Assembly (NCBI GenBank): GCA_003132445.1 | Contig: PKXU01000164.1 | Location: 20,346 to 84,345 of the forward strand | Direction of reading: 5' to 3' | DNA: 64,000 bases | From: Acidobacteriaceae bacterium | GTDB taxonomy: Bacteria; Acidobacteriota; Terriglobia; Terriglobales; Acidobacteriaceae | Part shown: one piece after another, positions 17,120-24,997 of the stretch | Layout of the letters: each line of letters begins with the position of its first letter | How positions within the stretch are numbered: position 1 is the first letter of the stretch | Notes under the pieces: generated by a model | What the model was told of the DNA's origin: nothing | Database searches by the model: none | The model's input: the letters and a program-made list of their open reading frames with translations, nothing else | Translations under genes and position numbers: made by a program

Positions 17120-17666
17120 GATTACCTCCTTCGATTCTCGTTTGATTGGAGCGCTGAACGATATTCGTTGCTGTCCACGTCGTCTTCCTGTCGCACACCT
17201 TCAACGTTAGTCTGTAAGCAAGAGTGCCGTTGTCCGGGAGTTCAACCAATACCTGATCTTGAATCGGCTCTGACGATTCAATCCAGGGGTGCTCTGTAAA
17301 TACGTCGAAAACCGCAGGCTGATCGGTCCATCTGATCTGGCAAGGCCACGACGGGCTGGTGTAGTAAATGACGGCCGGGTGGAGTTGTAGGATCGTTCCT
17401 TCTTGGCTGACTAGCACCCTTGAAAGGCCGACGTTCTTCGCTGTAACGACAACCTTTAGCAGCAGTCGTCCAGAGCTCGCTTCCAGCGAGCCGTCTACTT
17501 CACACTCAAGTCTCGACTTGTATGTTCGACCTTTGAAAAAGTTGAAGTACGTCCAGATCGCTCCTACGCCAATTGCCGCGATCTCGCAGACATTCTTGAG
17601 CATTTCCACAAATGCGCTGACGCCGAAGCCGATCTGGTCGAACTGCGAGGGAGGGGTGACAGACAT
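17088..17666 (-). CDS. Unknown membrane-anchored protein
   Basis: A 192-residue protein with one membrane segment near the N terminus (about residues 18-42, 'EIAAIGVGAIWTYFNFF') followed by a positively charged 'KGRTYKSR' and a soluble domain rich in beta strands ('LLLKVVVTAKNVGLSRVLV', 'YRLTLKVCDRKTTWTATNIV'). The alternation of strands recalls an Ig- or C2-like fold, but no family was recognised. The N-terminal end is short, so the soluble domain likely faces the cytoplasm or periplasm depending on insertion. It forms a three-gene cluster with the two micro-genes downstream. Confidence 0.65.
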   Translation of the reverse strand: MSVTPPSQFDQIGFGVSAFVEMLKNVCEIAAIGVGAIWTYFNFFKGRTYKSRLECEVDGSLEASSGRLLLKVVVTAKNVGLSRVLVSQEGTILQLHPAVIYYTSPSWPCQIRWTDQPAVFDVFTEHPWIESSEPIQDQVLVELPDNGTLAYRLTLKVCDRKTTWTATNIVQRSNQTRIEGGNRGQGPGPKTD

Positions 17667-17757
17667 TTGCAGATGCCTTAGACTTGAAAGTGTTGTCAGT
17701 TAAGGTCGGAAAGTCAACACGAATCGGCGCAAAGGGATGTGGCCCCTCCGCCGCCCC

Positions 17758-17786
17758 TTGCCATCCCGCCTAACCTTCGGCATAAT
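17758..17786 (+). promoter_or_regulatory. Sigma-70-type promoter of the rpsP operon
   Basis: TTGCCA (17758-17763), a 17-nt spacer and CATAAT (17781-17786). It is the best -35/-10 pair upstream of rpsP and predicts a leader of about 45 nt carrying an AAGGA binding site at 17824-17828. Confidence 0.55.
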
Positions 17787-17838
17787 AAGAGTTTGCCTCG
17801 ATCTCACCGGACTCTTCCGGAACAAGGATATAAGACCT

Positions 17839-18099
17839 GTGTTAATGATTCGTCTGGCGCGCCGTGGTGCGCGCAAACAACCGCACTATCGCATTGTGGT
17901 GATTGAGAAGGCCAGCGCTCGCAACGGCCGTCCGGTGGAAGTAGTCGGGACTTACAATCCCCGCACCAATCCCGCCAGCGTCGAACTGAAGCGCGATCGC
18001 GTGGAGTATTGGGTGTCGAAGGGCGCCCAGATGTCGGAGCGTGTGAACAAATTGTTCTCCAAAGCTCCGGCTCCAGCCGCTGCCGGCTCTGCTGCCTAG
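17839..18099 (+). CDS. rpsP: 30S ribosomal protein S16
   Basis: An 86-residue protein of the small ribosomal subunit: 'MIRLARRGARKQPHYRIVV', 'GTYNPRTNPASVELK' and 'VEYWVSKGAQMSERV' are typical S16 motifs. The GTG at 17839 is preferred because AAGGA lies 10 nt upstream; the ATG at 17845 (two residues later) is the alternative. It heads the conserved order rpsP-khpA-rimM-trmD-rplS. Confidence 0.95.
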   Translation: MLMIRLARRGARKQPHYRIVVIEKASARNGRPVEVVGTYNPRTNPASVELKRDRVEYWVSKGAQMSERVNKLFSKAPAPAAAGSAA

Positions 18100-18236
18100 A
18101 TCGACGGAGCCTAAGAGCGACGGAGCCTAGGTCGACGCAGTTTGGAACGACCCAGCCTTCGGATCGCACTCACACCGCGACTCGGGAATGCGCGGGCTCG
18201 GATAGGCAAGATTCGCAGGGCGCGAGACCTAGGTAG

Positions 18237-18293
18237 GGCACGACTTCAGTCGTGCCGTCAGTGGCACCGATTGGCTCGGCTTTAGCCACTGGG
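18237..18293. repeat. Two adjacent palindromic elements between rpsP and khpA
   Basis: GGCACGACT and AGTCGTGCC with a 2-nt loop (18237-18256) form a perfect 9-bp hairpin. It is followed by AGTGGC ... GCCACT (about 18260-18292) with a 'CGGCTTTAGCC' core. Both look like REP-type intergenic elements. Placed within a ribosomal operon they could lower read-through or protect the rpsP message. Confidence 0.6.
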
Positions 18294-18346
18294 GATTTCG
18301 TCAGCCGCGGCCGCCAACTTTTGAAACCACAGTGAGAACGCAAACT

Positions 18347-18589
18347 ATGCCTGAGCCCGCTGCAGATGTGCTTACTCTCGTCGAGCTGATTGCGAAGTCG
18401 CTGGTCGACTCGCCCGACGAAGTTTTCGTCGAAAAGTTTGACGATGATGTGATTGAACTCGAAGTTGCCGAAAGTGATGTAGGCAAGGTGATCGGACGCC
18501 AGGGACGCACCGCTCGCGCGCTGCGAGCGTTACTCAGCGCCGCCGGCCATCGGGCGCATAAGCGCTACACGCTCGAAATCATAGAATAG
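18347..18589 (+). CDS. khpA: KH-domain RNA-binding protein KhpA
   Basis: An 80-residue protein that is one KH domain, with the signature 'GKVIGRQGRTARALRALL' (GxxG loop 'GRQG'). KhpA proteins bind RNA and often pair with KhpB in control of cell wall growth and sRNA action. The ATG at 18347 is preferred over a GTG at 18332. Its place between rpsP and rimM is the conserved one. Confidence 0.93.
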   Translation: MPEPAADVLTLVELIAKSLVDSPDEVFVEKFDDDVIELEVAESDVGKVIGRQGRTARALRALLSAAGHRAHKRYTLEIIE

Positions 18590-18658
18590 ATTCCGGGCGG
18601 TTTTCGAAACATGTCCGAAGAGGTGCAGTGCGAATGAACCTTACCTACGCTAACGGCT

Positions 18659-19261
18659 GTGAGTCCTGAAAGAAACGGCGAGTTCATCACCCTGGCCCGC
18701 GTCGTAAAGACGCAAGGGCGGCATGGCGAAGTCGCGGCAGAGATTCACAGCGACGTTCCCGGACGCTTCGCCGCAGGCATGAAGCTCTCGGCTCTGCCCA
18801 AAGAGGAATCGCGGCGCGAAGTGGAAGTTGAAAATTTGTGGCCGCACAAGGGACTGTTGGTTCTGAAGTTTCGCGGTGTGGATTCGATTTCTGACGCCGA
18901 CCTTCTGGTCGGAGCTGAATTACAGGTACCGCGCGACGCGCGCGCGAAGCTTGAGCCAGGCTGGAATTACGTCAGCGATTTGATCGGCTGCGTGGTTCTC
19001 GATGGCGCGCAAGAGATCGGGCGCATCGAAGATGTTCAGTTCGGAGCCGGCGAAGCTCCTCAGCTGATCGTTGCTAATGGGGCGGGCAAGAAGTTCGAAA
19101 TTCCCTTCGCAGAAGCGTACCTGGAAGGTGTCGACATTGAGCAGCACCGGGTGCGCATGAATCTTCCCGAAGGTATGCTGGAAATTAATGCTCCGGTAAC
19201 GGCAGAAGAGAAGCAGGAGCAGCAGTCAGAAAAAAAAGAAGGAAAACGGAAGAGGCGCTGA
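18659..19261 (+). CDS. rimM: Ribosome maturation factor RimM
   Basis: A 200-residue factor for 30S maturation that contacts S19 and the 16S rRNA head. The N-terminal RimM domain shows 'ITLARVVKTQGRHGEV' and the PRC-barrel C-terminal domain shows 'DLIGCVVLD' and 'IPFAEAYLEGVDIE'. The start is a GTG at 18659; upstream in-frame starts are blocked by a stop. The last 20 residues are a Lys/Glu-rich tail that is longer than usual. Fourth-position neighbours rpsP, khpA and trmD confirm the call. Confidence 0.93.
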   Translation: MSPERNGEFITLARVVKTQGRHGEVAAEIHSDVPGRFAAGMKLSALPKEESRREVEVENLWPHKGLLVLKFRGVDSISDADLLVGAELQVPRDARAKLEPGWNYVSDLIGCVVLDGAQEIGRIEDVQFGAGEAPQLIVANGAGKKFEIPFAEAYLEGVDIEQHRVRMNLPEGMLEINAPVTAEEKQEQQSEKKEGKRKRR

Positions 19262-19270
19262 AAAAAAGTT

Positions 19271-19310
19271 TCACTCTGTGAACCTCAGTGCCCCCTGTGG
19301 TTAAAGGTTT
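19271..19310. repeat. Degenerate single copy of the 'CTCTGTG' repeat
   Basis: CTCTGTG, CTCAGTG and CCTGTGG units follow one another between rimM and trmD, ending in TTAAAGG. It is a worn copy of the element found as an inverted pair at 10793-10969. Confidence 0.5.
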
Positions 19311-19323
19311 GCGTCTGGTCTAG

Positions 19324-20142
19324 ATGAAAGCCGATATTCTCACGATCTTTCCCGGCTTCTTCAGCGGACCGCTGGATCACGGCATCACCCGCCGGGCCCG
19401 CGAAATGGGGCTGGCGAAAATTGAAGTCCACGACTTGCGGCAGTTCACGCACGACAAGCACCGCACCGTGGATGACCGCCCTTTCGGCGGCGGCGAGGGC
19501 ATGGTGCTCAAGCCGGAACCGATCTTTGATTGCTTACAACCGCTCGGGCTTGCTTTGCGTGAGCAACGGTTGGCTGGCACAGCGAAGGAGAGCGTAATAT
19601 TGCTATCGGCGCAGGGTCAGCGCTTTACGCAGCAGGTCGCTGCGGAACTGGCTCTTCTAGATCGCATCGTTCTGGTCTGCGGCCGCTATGAAGGTGTGGA
19701 CGAGCGGGTGGCAGATTTTCTTGCCGACCGCGAGCTTTCGATTGGCGACTACGTGCTCAGCGGCGGCGAATTGGCCGCAGCAGTAATCATCGAAGCGGTC
19801 ATGCGGTTGCTGCCCGGCGCGGTCGGCAATGAGGCTTCGACGCGGCAGGAATCATTCACCGCGCGGGAGAAAGTGGGCGAGGTTACGGAAAACGAAGCGG
19901 CGGATTCGACCTGCGGCTCCGGCGGATTGCTGGATTATCCGCACTACACCCGCCCCGCGGATTTTCGTGGGATGACAGTACCGGAGGTTCTGCTCAACGG
20001 CGATCACCAGGAAATTCGCCTCTGGCGGCGGCAGCGCGCTCTGGAAAAAACGCTACGCAACCGCCCGGATTTGCTGGAAAGTGTAGAACTGAGCGACGAG
20101 GACGCAAAAGTTTTGGCCCGGATCAAGCGCGATCGAAAATGA
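19324..20142 (+). CDS. trmD: tRNA (guanine-N1)-methyltransferase
   Basis: A 272-residue SPOUT methyltransferase that makes m1G37 in tRNAs and prevents frameshifting. Typical motifs: 'ILTIFPGFFSGPLDHG', 'DDRPFGGGEGMVLKPEPIF', 'LVCGRYEGVDERV' and 'EISLIGDYVLSGGE'-like 'ELSIGDYVLSGGELAA'. The C-terminal domain includes 'YPHYTRPADFRGMTVPEVLLNG'-type residues at about 205-225. Between 'RQESFT' and 'LLDYPHYT' there are about 20 extra residues compared with short family members. Confidence 0.96.
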   Translation: MKADILTIFPGFFSGPLDHGITRRAREMGLAKIEVHDLRQFTHDKHRTVDDRPFGGGEGMVLKPEPIFDCLQPLGLALREQRLAGTAKESVILLSAQGQRFTQQVAAELALLDRIVLVCGRYEGVDERVADFLADRELSIGDYVLSGGELAAAVIIEAVMRLLPGAVGNEASTRQESFTAREKVGEVTENEAADSTCGSGGLLDYPHYTRPADFRGMTVPEVLLNGDHQEIRLWRRQRALEKTLRNRPDLLESVELSDEDAKVLARIKRDRK

Positions 20143-20198
20143 AGTTGTACTCGGTGTGACAGGATCATACGTTAAGTAAGTATCAGGATTCGTATCAG

Positions 20199-20254
20199 GG
20201 TATGCCTTCAGGCATACCGAAAAAGGAACGAGCATCAATCGCGCCTTTAGGCGC
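20199..20254 (+). promoter_or_regulatory. Two hairpins in the rplS leader
   Basis: GGTATGCC-TTCA-GGCATACC (20199-20218, perfect 8-bp stem) and GCGCC-TTTA-GGCGC (20241-20254) lie between trmD and rplS. They are either intergenic palindromes or part of an L19 leader that tunes rplS translation. The second ends about 23 nt before the ATG, close to the AAGG binding site. Confidence 0.4.
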
Positions 20255-20277
20255 TGCGAAGGACGAAGGATAAAACC

Positions 20278-20628
20278 ATGTCAAACGTAATCATCGAAAA
20301 ACTGCTGGCCAAATCGCAACGCACCGACATTCCCCCATTCCGCCCCGGCGATACTGTCCGCGTGCACGTAAAAATCAAAGAAGGCGATAAGGAACGAGTG
20401 CAGGCCTTCGAAGGCGTGGTTATCAAGCGCGACAACGGACCGCAAGCCAGCTTTACCGTGCGCAAGATCAGCTTTGGCCAGGGCGTGGAGCGCATCTTCC
20501 CCGTTCACTCCAAGGTGATCGACAAGGTCGAACTGCTGCGCTCGTCCAAGGTGCGACGCGCCCGATTGTTCTACCTGCGTGGATTGCGCGGCAAAGCCGC
20601 TCGCCTGCGTGACGTAGAGAAAGCATAA
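20278..20628 (+). CDS. rplS: 50S ribosomal protein L19
   Basis: A 116-residue large-subunit protein located at the 30S-50S interface. It shows '[17 protein letters not shown]', '[13 protein letters not shown]', '[20 protein letters not shown]' and '[18 protein letters not shown]', all family hallmarks. The Start ATG at 20278 follows 'GAAGGATAAAACC'. Confidence 0.96.
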   Translation: MSNVIIEKLLAKSQRTDIPPFRPGDTVRVHVKIKEGDKERVQAFEGVVIKRDNGPQASFTVRKISFGQGVERIFPVHSKVIDKVELLRSSKVRRARLFYLRGLRGKAARLRDVEKA

Positions 20629-20695
20629 TCGCACACGGCAATCGGCGGCGCGGGCCGAGTGCGCCGAACCAGTCGTCTCAGGCTTGTTTTAAAAA

Positions 20696-20718
20696 GGGCG
20701 CGCCATTGGGGCGCGTCC
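20696..20718 (+). terminator. Hairpin after rplS
   Basis: A 9-bp stem GGGCGCGCC / GGCGCGTCC (one G-U pair) with a 5-nt loop, 68 bp after the rplS stop and preceded by an A-rich run. The downstream tract is only moderately T-rich, so efficiency is uncertain. It also sits before the end of the convergent lipoprotein gene. Confidence 0.45.
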
Positions 20719-20773
20719 TAATTATTGGGAAAAAGCCTTGGTCTTCTTTTTTAGCCGCTGAGAGCAGCTACGA

Positions 20774-21211
20774 TCAGGCGCTCATCGCGGCCAGTTCCGC
20801 CGGAGATGACAGCGCTCCGGAATGATTCTTCTTGCCCTGTTCGGCCTCGTATTCTTTCCTGGTCCCGACGAAAAATTCGATCCTGCCGCCCACCGGAATG
20901 CCATCGCCGGTGTTCGATACGGAATGCGAATAACCCCAAACCGCCCCTTCACTGGCATTTTGAAATGTCGGCTGTGACTTCGTCAGTAGTGTCGACGTAA
21001 TGACCTTCCCGTCTTTGGGCACAGACACCACGTATGCATCTCCACGTTGGGCCAACGGAGGAGCGCCGGCCACTCCCATCTCCAGGACGAAGTTCCCTGA
21101 GAAGCCTGGCGGAATTTCAACGATGACCCGGGGCGCCGATGAGTTTTTCGAGCAAGCGCCCACAAAAACTAAAAGTATGAAGATAACTATCCAATAAAAA
21201 CTGCGGATCAT
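20774..21211 (-). CDS. Small lipoprotein of unknown function
   Basis: A 145-residue exported lipoprotein with hydrophobic residues 6-19 and lipobox 'VGAC' (C20). The mature part has a beta-rich pattern ('RVIVEIPPGFSGNFVLEMG', 'DAYVVSVPKDGKVIT') and no family I recognise. The start overlaps the stop of the histidine kinase gene by 4 bp (ATGA), so the two are translated together; the lipoprotein may take part in signal input or output of that kinase. Confidence 0.7.
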   Translation of the reverse strand: MIRSFYWIVIFILLVFVGACSKNSSAPRVIVEIPPGFSGNFVLEMGVAGAPPLAQRGDAYVVSVPKDGKVITSTLLTKSQPTFQNASEGAVWGYSHSVSNTGDGIPVGGRIEFFVGTRKEYEAEQGKKNHSGALSSPAELAAMSA

Positions 21212-22548
21212 CCTTTCACCTCTTGCATCCTGGGCGGAGATATTGTTTGCCTTGCTGGTTTCGTGCTCATGGGCACCCGTGCCACAATTTCGGTTCCGAC
21301 TGCACTGGAATGAATTTCCAGTTTTCCTCCGATTTCGCGAATACGTTCGGTCATGCCCGCCAGGCCGACGCCGCCGCCTGACCCGTCGAGCCGCAGACTT
21401 TCCACCACTGCTGGAGGCATGCCGCTGCCATAATCGCGTACTCGCAAGATCACTTGATTATTCGCCGTTTGCAAACTCACATCGGCTCGCTTAGCGCCGG
21501 AATGGCGGTGCACATTGGTCAGACTCTCCTGCAGAACCCGGAATAATACCAGCTCGGTGGCTTCAGGCAAACGGCCAGCGCCATCGTGTATGTCCAGGCT
21601 GACGTCGATACCGCTGCGCCTACCGAAGCCTTCCACAAACCATCGCGAAGCCGAGTTCAGTCCCGCTTCATCGAGCAGGGGCGGGTGCAAGAGGTGCGAA
21701 ATCGTCCGCGTTTCCGCAATGGAATCGTCCAGCAGCTTCAGGCAATCCTGCAGCGTGTTGTCGCCCGGCAATTTGGATTGAAGCACCGAAATTGCCATTT
21801 TCATGGCTACCAGCTGCTGACCGACCGAATCGTGCAGTTCGCGCGCAAACTTGCGCCGTTCTTCATCCTGCAGCGTCAACACTTTGGCGCTGAGAGCGCG
21901 CTGCGCCAACTCGGCTCGAGAGCGCGCCGCTACCTGGTCTACAAGCAAGAGATGATGAACGATGAAGATTGCGAGAGCCAGGAAAAGGCTGGCAATCAGA
22001 ATGGTTGCAATCAAGGAAGCGGAACTGTTTGCCCGCGCCTGCCGTTCCGCCAGCAATTGTTCTTCCGCGTCGTACATGCGCTGCAATACCTGGTCTGTAC
22101 GATCCGCTGCCGCCAGGCTCTGGCGGCTGATCGCCGCCTGGGCCGCTGGAGTCGACTTTCCACTCTTCTTCAGCTCGAGTGCCGCGCCAAGCAGAGCAAT
22201 GCGCTGCTCTTTCAATTCTGAAAGCTCTTTCCAATTAGCCTGCTGTCGCGCATTGTCGACTGTTAAGGTCTGAATCGCGGCCGCCGTATTCCGAATCTGA
22301 TCCACTACGTCAGCCTGTTGCTGCAACAGAGAGTTGTCGCCGGAATCCATATACTCCGAGCGCAGCCGTCCCGCCCGGGCGACAGCCCGGGAAAATTGCG
22401 CCAAGGCATTCTGTACGTCGCGCGAGTGGCGAACCCAACTTTGGCTCGCGTCCATGCGGTTGAACGCGAAATATGCGGAACAACTGCTGAGGAGAATGAA
22501 GATTATCGCGGCGGCCAGGGCCGCATTCACCTTTCCAGTGGAGGACAT
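21208..22548 (-). CDS. Membrane sensor histidine kinase (CHASE3-like sensor, NarL-type core)
   Basis: A 446-residue kinase. TM1 (about 8-27) and TM2 (about 179-203) enclose a helical periplasmic sensor of about 150 residues resembling CHASE3/four-helix-bundle sensors. HisKA_3 has H239 in 'ELHDSVGQQLVAMKM', and the ATPase domain has 'ESLTNVHRHSG', 'DYGSGM' and 'GVGLAGMTERI'. It should sense an envelope or small-molecule signal and pass phosphate to a LuxR/NarL-type regulator, none of which is adjacent. It is co-translated with the lipoprotein gene downstream. Its core is close to that of the sensorless kinase at 8748-9596. Confidence 0.9.
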   Translation of the reverse strand: MSSTGKVNAALAAAIIFILLSSCSAYFAFNRMDASQSWVRHSRDVQNALAQFSRAVARAGRLRSEYMDSGDNSLLQQQADVVDQIRNTAAAIQTLTVDNARQQANWKELSELKEQRIALLGAALELKKSGKSTPAAQAAISRQSLAAADRTDQVLQRMYDAEEQLLAERQARANSSASLIATILIASLFLALAIFIVHHLLLVDQVAARSRAELAQRALSAKVLTLQDEERRKFARELHDSVGQQLVAMKMAISVLQSKLPGDNTLQDCLKLLDDSIAETRTISHLLHPPLLDEAGLNSASRWFVEGFGRRSGIDVSLDIHDGAGRLPEATELVLFRVLQESLTNVHRHSGAKRADVSLQTANNQVILRVRDYGSGMPPAVVESLRLDGSGGGVGLAGMTERIREIGGKLEIHSSAVGTEIVARVPMSTKPARQTISPPRMQEVKG

Positions 22549-22679
22549 TCTCGAACCCGAGGATCTTGAGACTCATTGTAAATGATGCCGCTATGAAAAT
22601 GTCGCCAGCCAAATGAAGCGAACGAGTCTTCGTTGGCACCTGTACTTCGGTCGATATATCTTGGGGTGTGATTCCAGAA

Positions 22680-23444
22680 TTATCCAGCGACTGAGGCCAG
22701 CGGGATGACCTCGACGCCCACAAACTCCTGCACTTTCCTGCTACGCAGCCGGCTCAGCACATAGCTCAACATGGGACGGTCTCCGCGGCGAATTTCGCGA
22801 AACTCTACTCCCATGCCGAGGTTGTTCACCAGGTATTTCACCTGCGCTTTGAGCGCGACGCTGATATCGAACATGTTCAACGTGAGGCGGAAGTCGGTTC
22901 CCGGGCGCAGGATCTCCGTGGCGGCAATGCGCGCGCCAAATTCAGAAATCTGCTGCACCTCGCCTTCGACCCGCTGTACTCCGTCGATCACCTGAGCCAG
23001 ACCCTCCACGTGGTAGCGTGGACGACGACGACGGTTGGATTCCGCGCCGCCGAATCCACGAGGCAGCGCACGCCGCTCCAGGTTATCAAGGTCAATCGGT
23101 TGGTACTGCTCTTGCATCTGCCGCAGCTCTTCATCCCAGGGCGATTTACCTTCAACGCATTGCACTGTGAATTGACCGCGCAAAGCCGATGCGGCGTCCC
23201 CCGCCCAGACCACCTGGCAAATGGCTTTGTTGCGCCCGCGTTCCACCAGCACCATGTCTCCCATGTTCACCGCGCGCGAACTGAGCAAGCGCGCACCGCG
23301 CGGATGAATGTCGTAGGTGCAAGCCAGCTCGGCCGGCCCTCGGCCTTCCCGGCCGATCAAACTCCAGCGCACCGGCAGCGCCAAATGAACCAGCTTTCCA
23401 CTTAGCAGGCCGTTTTCCGCCACCGGATTGATTTTGCACTCCAT
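22680..23444 (-). CDS. Protein with two PilZ-like domains
   Basis: A 254-residue protein. The first PilZ-like domain (about 18-100, 'LALPVRWSLIG', 'YDIHPRGARLLS') has lost the usual Ser, while the second (about 135-240) begins with the basic 'RRRRPRYHVEGLAQV' and continues 'QQISEFGARIAA'. The second therefore retains an RxxxR plus a partial xSxxG element and is the better candidate for cyclic di-GMP binding. It lies 131 bp upstream of the CHASE3-like kinase gene on the same strand. Confidence 0.75.
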   Translation of the reverse strand: MECKINPVAENGLLSGKLVHLALPVRWSLIGREGRGPAELACTYDIHPRGARLLSSRAVNMGDMVLVERGRNKAICQVVWAGDAASALRGQFTVQCVEGKSPWDEELRQMQEQYQPIDLDNLERRALPRGFGGAESNRRRRPRYHVEGLAQVIDGVQRVEGEVQQISEFGARIAATEILRPGTDFRLTLNMFDISVALKAQVKYLVNNLGMGVEFREIRRGDRPMLSYVLSRLRSRKVQEFVGVEVIPLASVAG

Positions 23445-23540
23445 GATTCGGGTCGAGTCCGACTAAGGCCAAGTTACCAGTACATGTCCGAACGGGCAAT
23501 GTACGCCCGTAATCCGGGTAATGGTTACTGTTCGCCGTTC

Positions 23541-23568
23541 TGTCATTGCGAGCGAAGCGCGAAGGTCT
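23541..23568. repeat. Single copy of the GTCATnCTGAGCG family
   Basis: TGTCATTGCGAGCG followed by AAGCGCGAAGGTCT lies in the divergent spacer between the PilZ gene and rnhB. It is a variant of the element at 16568-16656. Confidence 0.6.
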
Positions 23569-23668
23569 GGTTTTCCATGCGCGAGCTTGAATCTTCTCTT
23601 GCAGGAATTTCTGTTGTCGAGGAAGATGGTGAACAAATCTTGCATTTTTATCGATAAGATCTCTTGAG

Positions 23669-24415
23669 ATGGAATCTTCCGCGACGAAATCGTCCAGCCC
23701 GCGTAAACTTTCGTTCTCCGCGGCGAAGTTGCGGATGCTGAAGAAGCTGCGCTGCACGCTGCGCTATGAAAAAAAAGCTTGGTCAGCAGGAGCCCGTTTG
23801 GTTGCTGGAGTGGACGAAGTGGGACGCGGCTCGCTGTTTGGCTGCGTGGTGGCAGCGGCAGTAATTCTTGACCCAGACTATCGGGTGCGCGGGCTGCGCG
23901 ATTCCAAACTGCTTCCCGCTGAGCGGCGCGAGGTGCTGGCAGAACGCATTCGCGAGCATGCAGTGGCGTGGGCTGTGGCTGCCGTCGACGCAGCGCGCAT
24001 CGATCAGATCAATATTTATCACGCGTCGCGGCAGGCTATGCGCGAAGCTGTAGCGCTGCTGGCGCCTGTTCCCGACCATCTGCTCATCGATGCCCTGCGC
24101 ATTGATTGCGGCCAGCCGCAGGTTGCGATCGTGCATGGTGACGCGCTGTCTGCTTCCATCGCGGCCGCTTCGATTCTGGCGAAAGTGGAACGCGATCGCA
24201 TGATGCGTGATTGGGATGCGGTCTTTCCGGCATACGGACTGGCTTCGCACAAGGGATATAGCACACCCAAACACCTCGCCGCCCTGCGCGAGTTCGGTCC
24301 GACACCGCTGCACCGGCAATCGTTCGCGCCGGTATGGCAGAATCCTGTGCCGCAGGAAGTCTTTGGGTTTATGGAAGATGACGATGTTGTTCTGGAAGTA
24401 AGCGCAGCCGGATGA
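23669..24415 (+). CDS. rnhB: Ribonuclease HII
   Basis: A 248-residue enzyme that removes RNA from RNA-DNA hybrids and single ribonucleotides from DNA. Catalytic acids are in 'GVDEVGRGSLFG' (D, E) and 'IDALRIDC' (D), with the downstream 'SIAAASILAKVERDRMM' and 'YGLASHKGYSTPKHLAAL'. About 40 N-terminal residues precede the domain. A TAAGAT box 8 nt before the ATG suggests a near-leaderless message. In many genomes rnhB directly follows rplS; here a reverse-strand block separates them. Confidence 0.94.
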   Translation: MESSATKSSSPRKLSFSAAKLRMLKKLRCTLRYEKKAWSAGARLVAGVDEVGRGSLFGCVVAAAVILDPDYRVRGLRDSKLLPAERREVLAERIREHAVAWAVAAVDAARIDQINIYHASRQAMREAVALLAPVPDHLLIDALRIDCGQPQVAIVHGDALSASIAAASILAKVERDRMMRDWDAVFPAYGLASHKGYSTPKHLAALREFGPTPLHRQSFAPVWQNPVPQEVFGFMEDDDVVLEVSAAG

Positions 24416-24462
24416 GTCGTGGCAACTGCCCGGAGGAGTTTTGCAGAAGCTTCTTTACAAAA

Positions 24463-24478
24463 TGTTCCTTACGGAACA
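24463..24478. promoter_or_regulatory. Palindrome upstream of the BrnA-like gene
   Basis: TGTTCC-TTAC-GGAACA, a perfect 6-bp inverted repeat, about 50 bp before the antitoxin-like gene and next to an AT-rich promoter-like stretch. It is a reasonable autoregulatory operator for a DNA-binding antitoxin. Confidence 0.45.
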
Positions 24479-24526
24479 CTTTTATTACGATTGTGTACAT
24501 ACAAATAAATAATTATATTGGAGTAT

Positions 24527-24835
24527 ATGAAGAAGAATAAACGACTTACACGAGAGGGACAAAGCCGTCGCAGGAGTGGCGCAGGGTCTGCGACAGGAAC
24601 GCGGCAGAAGAGACGGCGGAAGAAGGGCTTGACGCTCTCGGCGTCGGCAGAACACTCAAAGGGGAATACGGTTTCGATGGAAGAAGTAATGGAATTTTAC
24701 AAGCCCATTAAGAAGCCTATCACCCTGCGGCTGGATGCCGATGTGCTGGCTTGGTTTCGCCGGGACGGGCGACGTTATCAGACGCGGATCAATGGGGCGC
24801 TGCGGAGGGTGATGGAGCGGGAGATGAAGGAATAG
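24527..24835 (+). CDS. BrnA-type antitoxin, no partner toxin seen
   Basis: A 102-residue protein. The N-terminal 40 residues are very basic (runs of K and R). The C-terminal part 'KPITLRLDADVLAWFRRDG' followed by 'RYQTRINGALRRVMERE' is the ribbon-helix-helix domain of BrnA antitoxins. BrnA normally follows a brnT toxin gene, yet no BrnT-like frame lies upstream (rnhB is there) or downstream (M61 gene on the other strand). It may be an orphan regulator or the remainder of a lost pair. The region is AT-richer than its neighbours. Confidence 0.75.
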   Translation: MKKNKRLTREGQSRRRSGAGSATGTRQKRRRKKGLTLSASAEHSKGNTVSMEEVMEFYKPIKKPITLRLDADVLAWFRRDGRRYQTRINGALRRVMEREMKE

Positions 24836-24937
24836 TAAGCACTAAGGCCCGTGCAGCGTCTCAGAGTGCTTTATGCTGCTTCAGCGTGCCTTATTATTCT
24901 GCGCCTTTTGAAATCTCCCGATACACTGAGTCAAAAT

Positions 24938-24970
24938 CCCCTTGTCTCGCAAAGGAAGCGAGACAAGGGG
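24938..24970. terminator. Strong hairpin between the BrnA-like and M61 genes
   Basis: A perfect 13-bp stem CCCCTTGTCTCGC / GCGAGACAAGGGG with a 7-nt loop. On the reverse strand it is followed by ATTTTGA, so it suits termination of the M61 transcript; on the forward strand it may also end the antitoxin transcript. Confidence 0.7.
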
Positions 24971-24997
24971 AACCCCTCTCGATTGCCCTTTGATTAC

